From the NCBI GenBank assembly GCA_031285815.1, contig JAITVM010000282.1, forward strand, positions 1 to 7,021: 7,021 bases of DNA, in the 5' to 3' direction. Positions within the stretch are counted from its first letter, which is position 1. Each line of letters opens with the position of its first letter. Source of the DNA: Clostridiales bacterium. Lineage in GTDB: Bacteria > Bacillota > Clostridia > Lachnospirales > JAITVM01. The position numbers and the translations under genes were made by a program. The notes below the pieces were generated by a model, which saw only the letters and a list, made by a program, of their open reading frames with translations, made no database searches and had not been told where the DNA came from. Of this stretch, positions 1-6,303 are shown piece by piece.

Positions 1-825
1 GAATTCAGCCCGGTGCAGCGCGTTTTGGTCTTCAATTTCTTTATCCAGCAAAGCGTTAATGCGCCCTACCATATCATTAAACCCGTCATCCAAGGTTTTA
101 ATTTCTTTATTAAATGTATCAATCGGCTTAATAGAAAAATCGCCGCCGCCAAGCTTTTGTACTTTTTGGCAAAGCTCGTTAATAGGCCTTGTTATGCGCC
201 TAGTAAATATTAAAGAATAGGATATTACTATTATTATTAAGAACACCGAAACGGTTACGACAAAAACGGCCGCCGCCAATACGCGCCCCGCGCTTTCGCC
301 GTGTAGCCGGGTCATCTCTTTTATTTCATCATAAATATAATCGTACATGTAAGAGCTTATGAGTGCCGTAACTGAGTCTATGTCCCCTTCCAGCCTCCTT
401 ATCCGCTCGTCATAAGAGCTAGTGTTTGATGTCTCTATCATATACTTCCTTAAATTTTCGCACATATTAAGCATGCTTTGGACCCGCCATTTATTATCGC
501 TTTGTGTTGTTGTAAGCTGTAGCCTGGTTAAAACCCGGACGGCTGTGTCTATCTCTTCCCAAGGCAACTCCCCTTCGGGCTTAGCGTTAATAATATGGCT
601 CCACATAACCTCATGTACCCTGTCTTGAAAATCATTATTAAATTCGGCTGCCGTATTTACATTTTGCAAAATAGCCGAATATTCCTGGTTAAATGAAATG
701 AGCATGTACATAAGCGTCGCCAGCATAATTAATAGCGGGGCAAGTATTGCGCCAAGCAGTTTATAAAACTGGCCGCTAATGCTAACCTGCTTTGAATGCG
801 GTTTTTTATATATGCGCCTAATCAT
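1..825 (-). CDS. Sensor histidine kinase, YesM-type, N-terminal part (runs off left edge)
   Basis: Membrane sensor kinase expected to autophosphorylate on histidine and pass the phosphate to the regulator encoded just upstream. The 275 visible residues read without a stop to the window edge. They show a short basic N-terminus (MIRRIYKKPHSK), a first membrane helix at about 22-45, an extracytoplasmic region at about 46-178 with no recognised fold, a second membrane helix at about 182-208, and a HAMP linker at about 208-260 (starting FTRRITRPINEL, with GGGDF inside). The sequence then enters the segment that in YesM-like kinases directly precedes the His-box, so the phospho-accepting histidine and ATPase domain lie outside the window. 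The ATG at 825 overlaps the end of the regulator gene by 8 bp (ATGATTAG), and a GGGGGG run (836-841) lies 10 nt upstream, indicating translational coupling. In this family such pairs often control sugar uptake genes. The ligand cannot be read from this sequence. Confidence 0.92.
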   Translation of the reverse strand, partial: MIRRIYKKPHSKQVSISGQFYKLLGAILAPLLIMLATLMYMLISFNQEYSAILQNVNTAAEFNNDFQDRVHEVMWSHIINAKPEGELPWEEIDTAVRVLTRLQLTTTQSDNKWRVQSMLNMCENLRKYMIETSNTSSYDERIRRLEGDIDSVTALISSYMYDYIYDEIKEMTRLHGESAGRVLAAAVFVVTVSVFLIIIVISYSLIFTRRITRPINELCQKVQKLGGGDFSIKPIDTFNKEIKTLDDGFNDMVGRINALLDKEIEDQNALHRAEF

Positions 826-2410
826 TTCCACGCCGCCCCCCACGATACTCCCGCGGGGAGTAGCCGTTGATTTTTTTAAATAAATAACTAAAATAATGCG
901 GGTCATTATAGCCCACCTTTAAGGCAATCTCCGCATTGCTGCTGCCGCTATACAGCAAAAGCTCCCGCGCTTTCCCCATACGCAATTCGGTAAGGTATTC
1001 AACAAACGTTTTCCCCATCTGCTGGCTAAATACAGCGCTAAAATGTGTCGGCGCCAAATGCGCAGTTTTTGCTACGGTGTTCAAAGACATATCCGGGTTT
1101 GAGTAATTATCTTTCATATATATAATTACATCCCGCAGCATTTCCTGGTACCTATTTGTAGCGGCGCTGTCACGTTTTGTTAAAGCGTCTGATAATATGC
1201 GGGTTGTATATTGTTTAGATGCCCCGATGGAACTAATTGCTTCTTGTAATTCCTGCTTGCTTTGAATATTTTTATCAACAGTGCTGGAAATCATTTTTTC
1301 TAAAAATGCATTGACCGTAAACTGGATATTTAAGACAACAAAATGCCTAAACATAACGGAATTAGCGCCACTTGGGTCAAACCCGTTAAAATAGTCCTCC
1401 ACAAAATTTTCAACATCCCCCTGCCTTCCGTTTATCAGAAATTTTTCGATCAAGCTCTGTGTTAATTTATTTGCATCCACCTCGCCCGGGTTAAAATCCA
1501 TATAGACCGGTGAAGCCTGCCCTTGTTTACCGCTGCCTTTATAGAATAAAGACTTCCTGGCCTTTTTATAACATTCGCCTATGGCACTAAGCCGCCCTAC
1601 CGGCTCGCCAACCGTAGCTACCCAATAAATATGGCCTTCGAGGGGCTTACAGGCCTGGCTCAATTGCCGGTAACATTCGTTAGTGTAATCAATAATTTTA
1701 TCCTTGCCGGCTTTTACAAGGAAGGCCGTAACACCCATACCCGCATTAAAGGCAACAAAGTTCCCCGAATCCGAAAACATTTGGGACACCCGCCCCTGTA
1801 CCGCCTCTATCGACGGGGTATATTTCTCTTCGGGCACATCCCCTTCTAATAGGAACAAAACTATATTATAACAAGGCGCGGACAAATCCAGCCCCAGCTT
1901 CCGGGCCCATTCTAATAATTTTGGCATGCTTGCCCCACCCGAAATAAGTGCGTCAAAAAAATCGCGCCTGGAAGAAAGCAAATATTCTTGGACTTCATTT
2001 GCAAATTGTTTCCTATACTGCTCTTGGGAAAATTCTTCGTCCTTCTGTTTTTTTACATCAAGCAGTACATCTATAAGCTGGCCTTTTGACAATGGTTTAA
2101 GCAAATACTGGTTCACCCCAATATTAATTGCTTCTTTGGCGTAAGAAAAATCATCATACCCACTCAATATAATAACTACTGTTTTAGGCATCTCTTTTTT
2201 TATCAGGCTGCTTAAAGAAAGGCCGTCCATAAATGGCATCTTTATATCTGTTATCACAATATCAGGCTTTTCTTTTCGTATAACCGGCCAAGCCAGCTCC
2301 CCATCCGGGGCTTCGCCAATAAATTCAAACCCATATAAATTCCATGTCACTAATTGCTTAATCCCTTCACGTATAAGGATTTCGTCTTCAACCAAAAATA
2401 CACTGTACAT
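818..2410 (-). CDS. YesN-type response regulator (REC + AraC-family DNA-binding domain)
   Basis: Cytoplasmic transcription regulator of 530 residues from the preferred start, a normal length for the family. The receiver domain (about 1-120) has the acidic pair in LVEDE, the phospho-accepting Asp55 in ITDIKMP, the Ser of ILSGY and the conserved Lys105 in LLKP. A middle region of about 300 residues matches the poorly conserved, degenerate GGDEF-like linker common in YesN proteins; I recognise no catalytic motif in it. The C-terminal 100 residues (about 422-523) form an AraC-type double helix-turn-helix, with the hallmark VGYNDPHYFSYLFKK followed by GYSPREYR. An ATG at 2425 would add five residues, but the GGGGG run at 2419-2423 overlaps that codon and sits 8 nt before the ATG at 2410, so 2410 is chosen. 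It is first in an operon with the overlapping histidine kinase, its likely partner. Its target genes are not in view, although the divergent reductase gene shares its upstream region. Confidence 0.95.
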   Translation of the reverse strand: MYSVFLVEDEILIREGIKQLVTWNLYGFEFIGEAPDGELAWPVIRKEKPDIVITDIKMPFMDGLSLSSLIKKEMPKTVVIILSGYDDFSYAKEAINIGVNQYLLKPLSKGQLIDVLLDVKKQKDEEFSQEQYRKQFANEVQEYLLSSRRDFFDALISGGASMPKLLEWARKLGLDLSAPCYNIVLFLLEGDVPEEKYTPSIEAVQGRVSQMFSDSGNFVAFNAGMGVTAFLVKAGKDKIIDYTNECYRQLSQACKPLEGHIYWVATVGEPVGRLSAIGECYKKARKSLFYKGSGKQGQASPVYMDFNPGEVDANKLTQSLIEKFLINGRQGDVENFVEDYFNGFDPSGANSVMFRHFVVLNIQFTVNAFLEKMISSTVDKNIQSKQELQEAISSIGASKQYTTRILSDALTKRDSAATNRYQEMLRDVIIYMKDNYSNPDMSLNTVAKTAHLAPTHFSAVFSQQMGKTFVEYLTELRMGKARELLLYSGSSNAEIALKVGYNDPHYFSYLFKKINGYSPREYRGGRRGND

Positions 2411-2418
2411 AACCCATA

Positions 2419-2423
2419 CCCCC
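2419..2423 (-). promoter_or_regulatory. Ribosome binding site deciding the response-regulator start
   Basis: On the minus strand a GGGGG run ends 8 nt before the ATG at 2410. It overlaps the upstream ATG at 2425, which therefore has no usable site. This supports the shorter protein beginning MYSVFLVEDE, the usual receiver-domain beginning. Confidence 0.6.
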
Positions 2424-2436
2424 ATCTCTAGGCATT

Positions 2437-2461
2437 AAGCTTTTGTTTTGCCACAAAGCTT
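2437..2461 (-). other. Small dyad in the response-regulator leader
   Basis: AAGCTTT (2437-2443) and AAAGCTT (2455-2461) are perfect complements around an 11-nt loop. They lie between the proposed promoter and the ribosome binding site, so the mRNA leader could form a 7-bp hairpin. It might be an operator, an mRNA-stabilising stem or chance; no U-tract follows, so it is not a terminator. Confidence 0.3.
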
Positions 2462-2482
2462 TAATATAATTAATCATAATTT

Positions 2483-2511
2483 ACTATAACATTGATTGCC
2501 GTTTATATAAA
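2483..2511 (-). promoter_or_regulatory. Putative promoter of the response regulator-kinase operon
   Basis: On the minus strand a -35-like TTTATA (2511-2506, 4 of 6 matches) is followed after exactly 17 bp by TATAGT (2488-2483, 5 of 6). A TG one base before the -10 makes it an extended -10 promoter. Transcription would begin near 2476 and give a leader of about 65 nt. Seen by eye only. Confidence 0.45.
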
Positions 2512-2581
2512 GAAAGCCATTAGATTTTATGCTATATCAGCAACCGGAAATTTTTATCGTGCATTAATCCGTTATTATGGG

Positions 2582-2587
2582 TATAAT
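2582..2587 (+). promoter_or_regulatory. Putative -10 box of the aldo/keto reductase promoter
   Basis: A perfect TATAAT lies about 36 bp before the preferred TTG start, placing the transcription start near 2594 and the GGGGG ribosome binding site within a short leader. No good -35 is visible at 16-18 bp upstream, so the promoter may be weak or need an activator. The divergent YesN-type regulator is one possible candidate, with no direct evidence. Confidence 0.4.
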
Positions 2588-2603
2588 TAGAATAAAAATT
2601 ACT

Positions 2604-2608
2604 GGGGG
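2604..2608 (+). promoter_or_regulatory. Ribosome binding site deciding the reductase start (TTG)
   Basis: The GGGGG run touches the ATG at 2609 with zero spacing, which is unusable for that codon. It is 9 nt before an in-frame TTG at 2618, a normal distance. Starting at TTG gives MQYREDK, the typical beginning of this reductase family. Confidence 0.65.
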
Positions 2609-2617
2609 ATGAAAATA

Positions 2618-3805
2618 TTGCAATATAGGGAAGATAAAAAATGCGGCAATAAGCTATCTGTATTGGGGTTAGGGTGTATGCGTTTTCCTGGCGGCATTGG
2701 CCGCATCGATAAAGAAAAAACAGAAGCCCTGCTCCTTAAAGCATATAAACACGGCATAAATTATTATGATACGGCTTATTTATACCCGGGCAGCGAAGAA
2801 GTCGTCGGCGAAATTTTTGCTAAACATTCGCTTCGGGAAAAAGTTTATATCGCCACAAAATTGCCACAAGCCCTGTGCAGCTCTAATTCTGATTTTGACA
2901 AGTATTTTAATATTCAAAAAAAACGCCTGCATACGGGTTATATTGACTACTATTTGATGCATAACTTTACTGATTATGCACAATGGGAAAAACTATGTGG
3001 GCTTGGCATTGAGAAATGGATAACAGAAAAGAAAAATAGCGGTGAAATTAAACAAATAGGTTTTAGCTTCCACGGCCCATACAGTGAATTTATAAAACTA
3101 TTGGATAATTATAATTGGGATTTTGTCCAGATCCAATTTAATTATATCAATACTAATTACCAAGCCGGCACCGAAGGCCTTTTGTATGCAGCAAACAAGG
3201 GCCTGCCTATATTCATAATGGAGCCGCTTTTGGGTGGCAAGCTGGCAAATTTGCCGCCAAGCGCAAATGAAGTGTTTCAAAAAGTTCAGCCCGGCTCGAC
3301 TGGCGCATCATGGGGGCTCCGTTTTATTTGGGACTTCCCCGGGGTTACCCTGCTGCTATCGGGCATGGGTACAGAAGCCCAGCTAGAGGAAAATGTAAAA
3401 TTAGCGGAAACATCCATGCCAAATAGCCTTACTGAAGTTGAGCGCCAAGCAATCCAAGAAGTTAAGGCCGTGTTCAATAAAAACTACAAGGTGCCTTGCA
3501 CAGGTTGCAATTACTGTATGCCTTGCCCCAAAAAAATAAATATACCCGCATGTTTTGAGGCATATAACGCAAGCTACGCTGTCGGGCTTATGTCGGGCAT
3601 ACAACAATACATGACAACTATCGGCGGCACAAGTAATTTTGCGCATTATGCAAGCGACTGCATAGAATGCGGAAAATGTGAAAGCCACTGCCCGCAGCAT
3701 ATCGAAATCCGCAAACAGCTTAAAGCTGTTAAGAAGCGGCTTCAGTTCCCCGGGACGAAGGCTTTGCTTTCATTGGCTAGAAAAGTTATGGCTAAACGGA
3801 TGTAG
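2618..3805 (+). CDS. Aldo/keto reductase with C-terminal 4Fe-4S dicluster domain
   Basis: Predicted cytoplasmic oxidoreductase of 395 residues. The N-terminal (beta/alpha)8 barrel (about 1-280) opens MQYREDKKCGNKLSVLG and carries the aldo/keto reductase tetrad: Asp51 and Tyr56 in DTAYLYPGSE, Lys81 in IATKLP and His115 in YLMHNF. The C-terminal part carries two ferredoxin-like motifs: Cys294-297-300-303 (CxxCxxCxxCP) and Cys348-351-354-358 (CxxCxxCxxxCP). These should hold two [4Fe-4S] clusters, so electrons may flow between the barrel's substrate site and a partner rather than only from NADPH. The subfamily is common in anaerobic Clostridia and mostly has no defined substrate; I assign none. 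Family, barrel and cluster motifs are clear, and no key residue is missing. The start is probably TTG; an ATG at 2609 would add three residues but lies directly on the ribosome binding site. The gene stands alone, divergent from the response regulator and closed by a strong terminator. Confidence 0.95.
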   Translation: MQYREDKKCGNKLSVLGLGCMRFPGGIGRIDKEKTEALLLKAYKHGINYYDTAYLYPGSEEVVGEIFAKHSLREKVYIATKLPQALCSSNSDFDKYFNIQKKRLHTGYIDYYLMHNFTDYAQWEKLCGLGIEKWITEKKNSGEIKQIGFSFHGPYSEFIKLLDNYNWDFVQIQFNYINTNYQAGTEGLLYAANKGLPIFIMEPLLGGKLANLPPSANEVFQKVQPGSTGASWGLRFIWDFPGVTLLLSGMGTEAQLEENVKLAETSMPNSLTEVERQAIQEVKAVFNKNYKVPCTGCNYCMPCPKKINIPACFEAYNASYAVGLMSGIQQYMTTIGGTSNFAHYASDCIECGKCESHCPQHIEIRKQLKAVKKRLQFPGTKALLSLARKVMAKRM

Positions 3806-3809
3806 GAGT

Positions 3810-3852
3810 AAAATAAAAAGGCGCTTTATCATGAAAGGCACCTTTTTATTTT
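3810..3852. terminator. Strong, symmetric intrinsic terminator between convergent genes
   Basis: A perfect 12-bp stem pairs AAAATAAAAAGG (3810-3821) with CCTTTTTATTTT (3841-3852). The loop holds a further CTTT/AAAG pairing. It begins 5 nt after the reductase stop. Because the stem is A-rich on one side and T-rich on the other, both strands end in a U-rich tail, so it can also stop the recombinase transcript coming from the right. Confidence 0.85.
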
Positions 3853-3903
3853 ATGTAATTTTTAAAAATAGTAGCGGCTATATCCTTACCTATAATAAAA
3901 AAA

Positions 3904-4476
3904 TCAGGGCAAGCCTTGCTCTTCCTTTATTTTGTCCCTATATTTTTTAAGCCAGCGCATACGGTATGAAAAAGCATATAATATATTAAACAAGTCTTGC
4001 TTAACTTCGGCATCCGGGCTATGTGATGGTTCATTAAGCGAAACCACCTCCCCGCCGTTTTGTTCTATAACCCAAGACACAAGGTCTGCCCCAAACCTAG
4101 CCAGCCGGTCTTTATACGCAACAACAACCTGTAATTGCTCCCCGCTCATTGACCGTTCCAAAATGGCTTTCAAACCATGGCGGTTAAAATTTATGCCGCT
4201 GCCGATTTCTTTTATGACTTCGCCCTCCGGGAACCTGTCCTTCATAAATTTAACCTGCCTATTAAGTTCGTCCTTTTGTTTTGCTGAAGATACACGGCAA
4301 TAACAGACCAGCGTTTTCTTTTTAGAAATTTTGGGCAAATAACTCGACAAATCATAACGCCTGTGCCCGCCTTGTGTACGGACACAATTAATTTTACCTT
4401 CGCTTTCCCATTTTCTCAAAGTATTTACATGCACACTTAATATTTCACATGCTTCTCTAGTTGTATAATACCTCAT
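3904..4476 (-). CDS. tnpA: IS607-family serine recombinase (TnpA transposase/resolvase), without TnpB
   Basis: Site-specific recombinase of 190 residues, near the usual length for IS607 TnpA. The N-terminus (about 1-50) is a MerR-like winged helix (YYTTREACEILSVHVNTLRK, then GGHRRY) for DNA binding. The catalytic domain follows: YCRVSS with Tyr59, Arg61 and nucleophile Ser63, the KQKDELNRQ helix, and the VVAYKDRLARFG motif with the active-site Lys/Arg residues. It ends in a basic tail (YRMRWLKKYRDKIKEE). All key residues are present, so it should be active. In IS607 elements tnpA is normally followed by tnpB (the RNA-guided nuclease relative); here a terminator and the convergent reductase follow within 100 bp and no TnpB fragment is seen. 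A GTG at 4485 would add three residues but lies on the ribosome binding site, so the ATG at 4476 is chosen. It could be a minimal mobile element or a captured recombinase acting on nearby DNA. Confidence 0.9.
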   Translation of the reverse strand: MRYYTTREACEILSVHVNTLRKWESEGKINCVRTQGGHRRYDLSSYLPKISKKKTLVCYCRVSSAKQKDELNRQVKFMKDRFPEGEVIKEIGSGINFNRHGLKAILERSMSGEQLQVVVAYKDRLARFGADLVSWVIEQNGGEVVSLNEPSHSPDAEVKQDLFNILYAFSYRMRWLKKYRDKIKEEQGLP

Positions 4477-4484
4477 ATTCGACA

Positions 4485-4490
4485 CCCCTC
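4485..4490 (-). promoter_or_regulatory. Ribosome binding site deciding the tnpA start
   Basis: GAGGGG on the minus strand ends 8 nt before the ATG at 4476. The alternative GTG start at 4485 uses the last G of this same site and would leave a leader of only about 8 nt from the predicted transcription start, so it is unlikely. Confidence 0.6.
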
Positions 4491-4499
4491 TTTCTGAGA

Positions 4500-4528
4500 A
4501 TTATGACACTTTTTTACACTTATGTCAA
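4500..4528 (-). promoter_or_regulatory. Near-consensus sigma-A promoter of tnpA with a 10-bp direct repeat in the spacer
   Basis: On the minus strand, consensus TTGACA (4528-4523) is followed after 17 bp by CATAAT (4505-4500, 5 of 6). Transcription would start near 4493, about 17 nt before the ATG. The spacer contains two AAGTGT copies (4521-4516 and 4511-4506) exactly one helical turn apart, plus a TGACA/TGTCA inverted pair. These could be an operator for a dimeric DNA-binding protein, possibly TnpA itself. Confidence 0.7.
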
Positions 4529-4559
4529 TATTTTTTGTAATTAAATCAGGCAATTTATC

Positions 4560-4663
4560 GATTTCATTTTTGCATATAGGTATAGCGCGCAATACTAAAC
4601 TTTTTTAAAATAGCGGGATAAAATTTTGTAATGGTTTCGATATTTCAAAATCAAAATGAAATC
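4560..4663. repeat. 11-bp inverted repeat pair
   Basis: GATTTCATTTT (4560-4570) and AAAATGAAATC (4653-4663) are perfect inverted copies enclosing 82 bp. They lie in the AT-rich region between the recombinase gene and the TPR gene. The enclosed segment holds the GC-rich palindrome at 4580-4595. They may be regulatory or recombination sites; in AT-rich DNA a chance match is possible. Confidence 0.4.
4580..4595. other. 16-bp near-perfect palindrome centred on GCGCGC
   Basis: GTATAGCGCGCAATAC is self-complementary at 14 of 16 positions; only one A/A pair fails. GCGCGC stands out in a region that is otherwise strongly AT-rich. It resembles a binding site for a dimeric regulator or a recombinase core site. 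No protein can be assigned to it from the sequence. Confidence 0.4.
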
Positions 4664-4698
4664 TTACAGTTATATTTATTTCATATAATCATAGCAGC

Positions 4699-4729
4699 TT
4701 GAAATTAAAAAGTAATTCTTTTGTACTAT
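4699..4729 (+). promoter_or_regulatory. Putative promoter of the TPR gene
   Basis: TTGAAA (4699-4704) is followed after 17 bp by TGTACTAT (4722-4729), with transcription expected near 4735 and a leader of about 19 nt. The -10 is weak (4 of 6), but the layout matches the STAND gene's promoter (TTGGAA, 17 bp, TATACTAT), which raises confidence. The perfect TATAAT at 4684-4689 is an alternative -10, though no good -35 is visible for it. Confidence 0.42.
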
Positions 4730-4753
4730 GGAATTCCTTAGAGGGGGAGTATT

Positions 4754-6217
4754 ATGGATTCCACCACAAATAATATCATACATATATTCATGGGCCAGAA
4801 AGAATGCGCCTCAATAAATAAAAATACTACAGACGCGGTTAATTATAATAAACTAGGTGATAAGAGCCTTATAAACAAGGATTACATTACGGCAATAGAT
4901 TATTTTAATAAAGCGCTTCAGAAAATAAAAGATATGCCGGTAGATGCCCTAACACTTTTAATATACAAAAATTTAGCATTAGCCTATAATGGGCTTGCGA
5001 AAAAATATTACGCTGCTGAAGATTACGGCAAGGCAATCGAATTTTTTAGCATTGCATTAGATATTAAAAGATACGTGCTTAATGATAACGATTGTGCGGA
5101 CATATATACGAACCTGGGGCTTCTTTACCACAAAACCGGCGACTTTTTAAAAGCATACGAATATTTAGATGAATCAATATCAATCCAGGAAAACGGCCCC
5201 ATTGCAAACCACCCCGAATTTTATAAACTTTACACAGCGTTAGGCGGGCTTTGCAATTCTTCCGGCGATTATAATAAATCCGCCGGCTACTATAACAAAG
5301 CCTTAAAAAAAATAGAAGGAGATACAAATAACCCTGACAACGCTTCTATAAATGAAAGCTTAGGCAAAGTTTATTCATCTATGGGTGATTATCAAAGGTC
5401 AATAATTTATTTTAATAAAGCATTGGAATTAAAAAAACAGCTGGAAAACCAGCCCGGTATTGCTGAAACCTACAACTCTGCCGGTTTAGCTTATAAAAAT
5501 TTAGGCATGCGGGCGGAAGCTTTTGATTATTTTAACAAAGCATTAGATGCATTAGGCGATGGCAGCGGGCTTTTTGCCGCAACAATATATAATAATATTG
5601 GCTTATTACATAAGGAATTTAAAAACCCACAAAAAGCACTTGAGTTTTTTAACAAAGCTTTGGAGATAGAAGAAAAAGGCGCAAGTGGTGGGTACTCTAT
5701 AGCTATTACATATAATAATTTAGGTGTGGTTTATGAATCACAAAAAGATTATGGCAAAGCACTTTTGTATTTTAATAAAGCACTGGGCATATTTGAAAAA
5801 GAAGCGGGGCACACAGAAACCGCCGGTGCTTATAGTAATTTAGCTAATTTATATAAGGCTATGGAGGATTACCCCCAAGCCATTAAATATTCCAATAAAG
5901 CGCTGGAAATTTGGGAAAAGAAATTAGGGCCCAGCCACCCCGATACGGTTGTGGTTTATAATAGCCTTGGGGAAATTTATGAGGCAATGGCCGATTACAA
6001 AAACGCGGTTGAGTATTATACAAAAGCCCTTTCCATTGTCAAAAAAACCGATACGAAAAGTATGTTTGCTTCCTTAATATATGTTAATTTAAGTAGGGTT
6101 TATAAGGCGGCCGGGGAAGGGGATTTGTCGGAGGAGTATATAAATAAATCCGGGGCAGTACGTACACTTAATAATTTAATTAGTATTAGAAAAACATCTA
6201 AGCAGATATTTTATTAA
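4754..6217 (+). CDS. Tetratricopeptide-repeat protein (about 11 TPRs, kinesin-light-chain-like spacing)
   Basis: A soluble 487-residue protein built almost wholly of TPR helix pairs, a scaffold that binds proteins or peptides. After about 28 residues with no recognised domain, repeats begin at about residues 29, 69, 115, 157, 197, 237, 276, 317, 357, 399 and 440. The pattern is xxYxNLGxxYxxxxDYxxAxxYFNKALEI. Conserved Tyr/Asn anchors at 118, 160, 200, 240, 279, 320, 360, 402 and 443 give a period of 39-42 residues, longer than the classic 34 and typical of TPRs of the kinesin-light-chain type and of those in STAND proteins. No signal peptide, membrane helix, enzyme motif or NTPase motif is visible. 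A short tail (about 468-487, ending KTSKQIFY) follows the last repeat. The ATG at 4754 has a strong GAGGGGGAG site 4 nt upstream. Its neighbour 254 bp downstream is a STAND NTPase. A partner or sensor role with that protein is inferred from position and the similar promoters. No function is assigned. Confidence 0.93.
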   Translation: MDSTTNNIIHIFMGQKECASINKNTTDAVNYNKLGDKSLINKDYITAIDYFNKALQKIKDMPVDALTLLIYKNLALAYNGLAKKYYAAEDYGKAIEFFSIALDIKRYVLNDNDCADIYTNLGLLYHKTGDFLKAYEYLDESISIQENGPIANHPEFYKLYTALGGLCNSSGDYNKSAGYYNKALKKIEGDTNNPDNASINESLGKVYSSMGDYQRSIIYFNKALELKKQLENQPGIAETYNSAGLAYKNLGMRAEAFDYFNKALDALGDGSGLFAATIYNNIGLLHKEFKNPQKALEFFNKALEIEEKGASGGYSIAITYNNLGVVYESQKDYGKALLYFNKALGIFEKEAGHTETAGAYSNLANLYKAMEDYPQAIKYSNKALEIWEKKLGPSHPDTVVVYNSLGEIYEAMADYKNAVEYYTKALSIVKKTDTKSMFASLIYVNLSRVYKAAGEGDLSEEYINKSGAVRTLNNLISIRKTSKQIFY

Positions 6218-6224
6218 TAAAACC

Positions 6225-6260
6225 AAAAGCTATGGGGAATTAAACCGCATAGCTTTTTTT
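6225..6260 (+). terminator. Intrinsic terminator of the TPR gene
   Basis: AAAAGCTATG (6225-6234) pairs perfectly with CATAGCTTTT (6248-6257). The stem can extend inward by GG/CC after one mismatch, and a run of seven T follows (6254-6260). It starts 8 nt after the stop codon. It should end most TPR transcripts, making the downstream NTPase gene a separate transcription unit. Confidence 0.85.
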
Positions 6261-6303
6261 GTTATTCCTTGTTATAAAGAAAAATAAAATATATTTTAAG
6301 ATA

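Noticed and set aside
13..628. Plus-strand open frames opposite the histidine kinase
   Set aside because: They lie antisense to a frame that reads as a clear membrane kinase, have no ribosome binding site and encode no recognisable protein.
2766..3700. Several short open frames within the aldo/keto reductase gene on both strands
   Set aside because: They overlap a gene with intact family motifs throughout and show no family features of their own.
3678..3950. Plus-strand open frame spanning the reductase end and the terminator
   Set aside because: It reads through a strong hairpin terminator and into the recombinase gene from the wrong side; chance frame.
3932..4303. Plus-strand open frame of 123 codons opposite tnpA
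   Set aside because: It is antisense to a recombinase with all catalytic motifs intact and has no supporting start signal.
3806..4753. Defined IS607 element with ends, or a TnpB/omega-RNA remnant
   Set aside because: No TnpB motif is visible in any frame and no element ends can be placed without an empty-site comparison, so only the recombinase gene is annotated.
4754..6217. The recurring DNA in this gene as a CRISPR array or non-coding tandem repeat
   Set aside because: Units are about 120 bp, imperfect and in frame, and encode TPR helices; there are no constant repeats with unique spacers.
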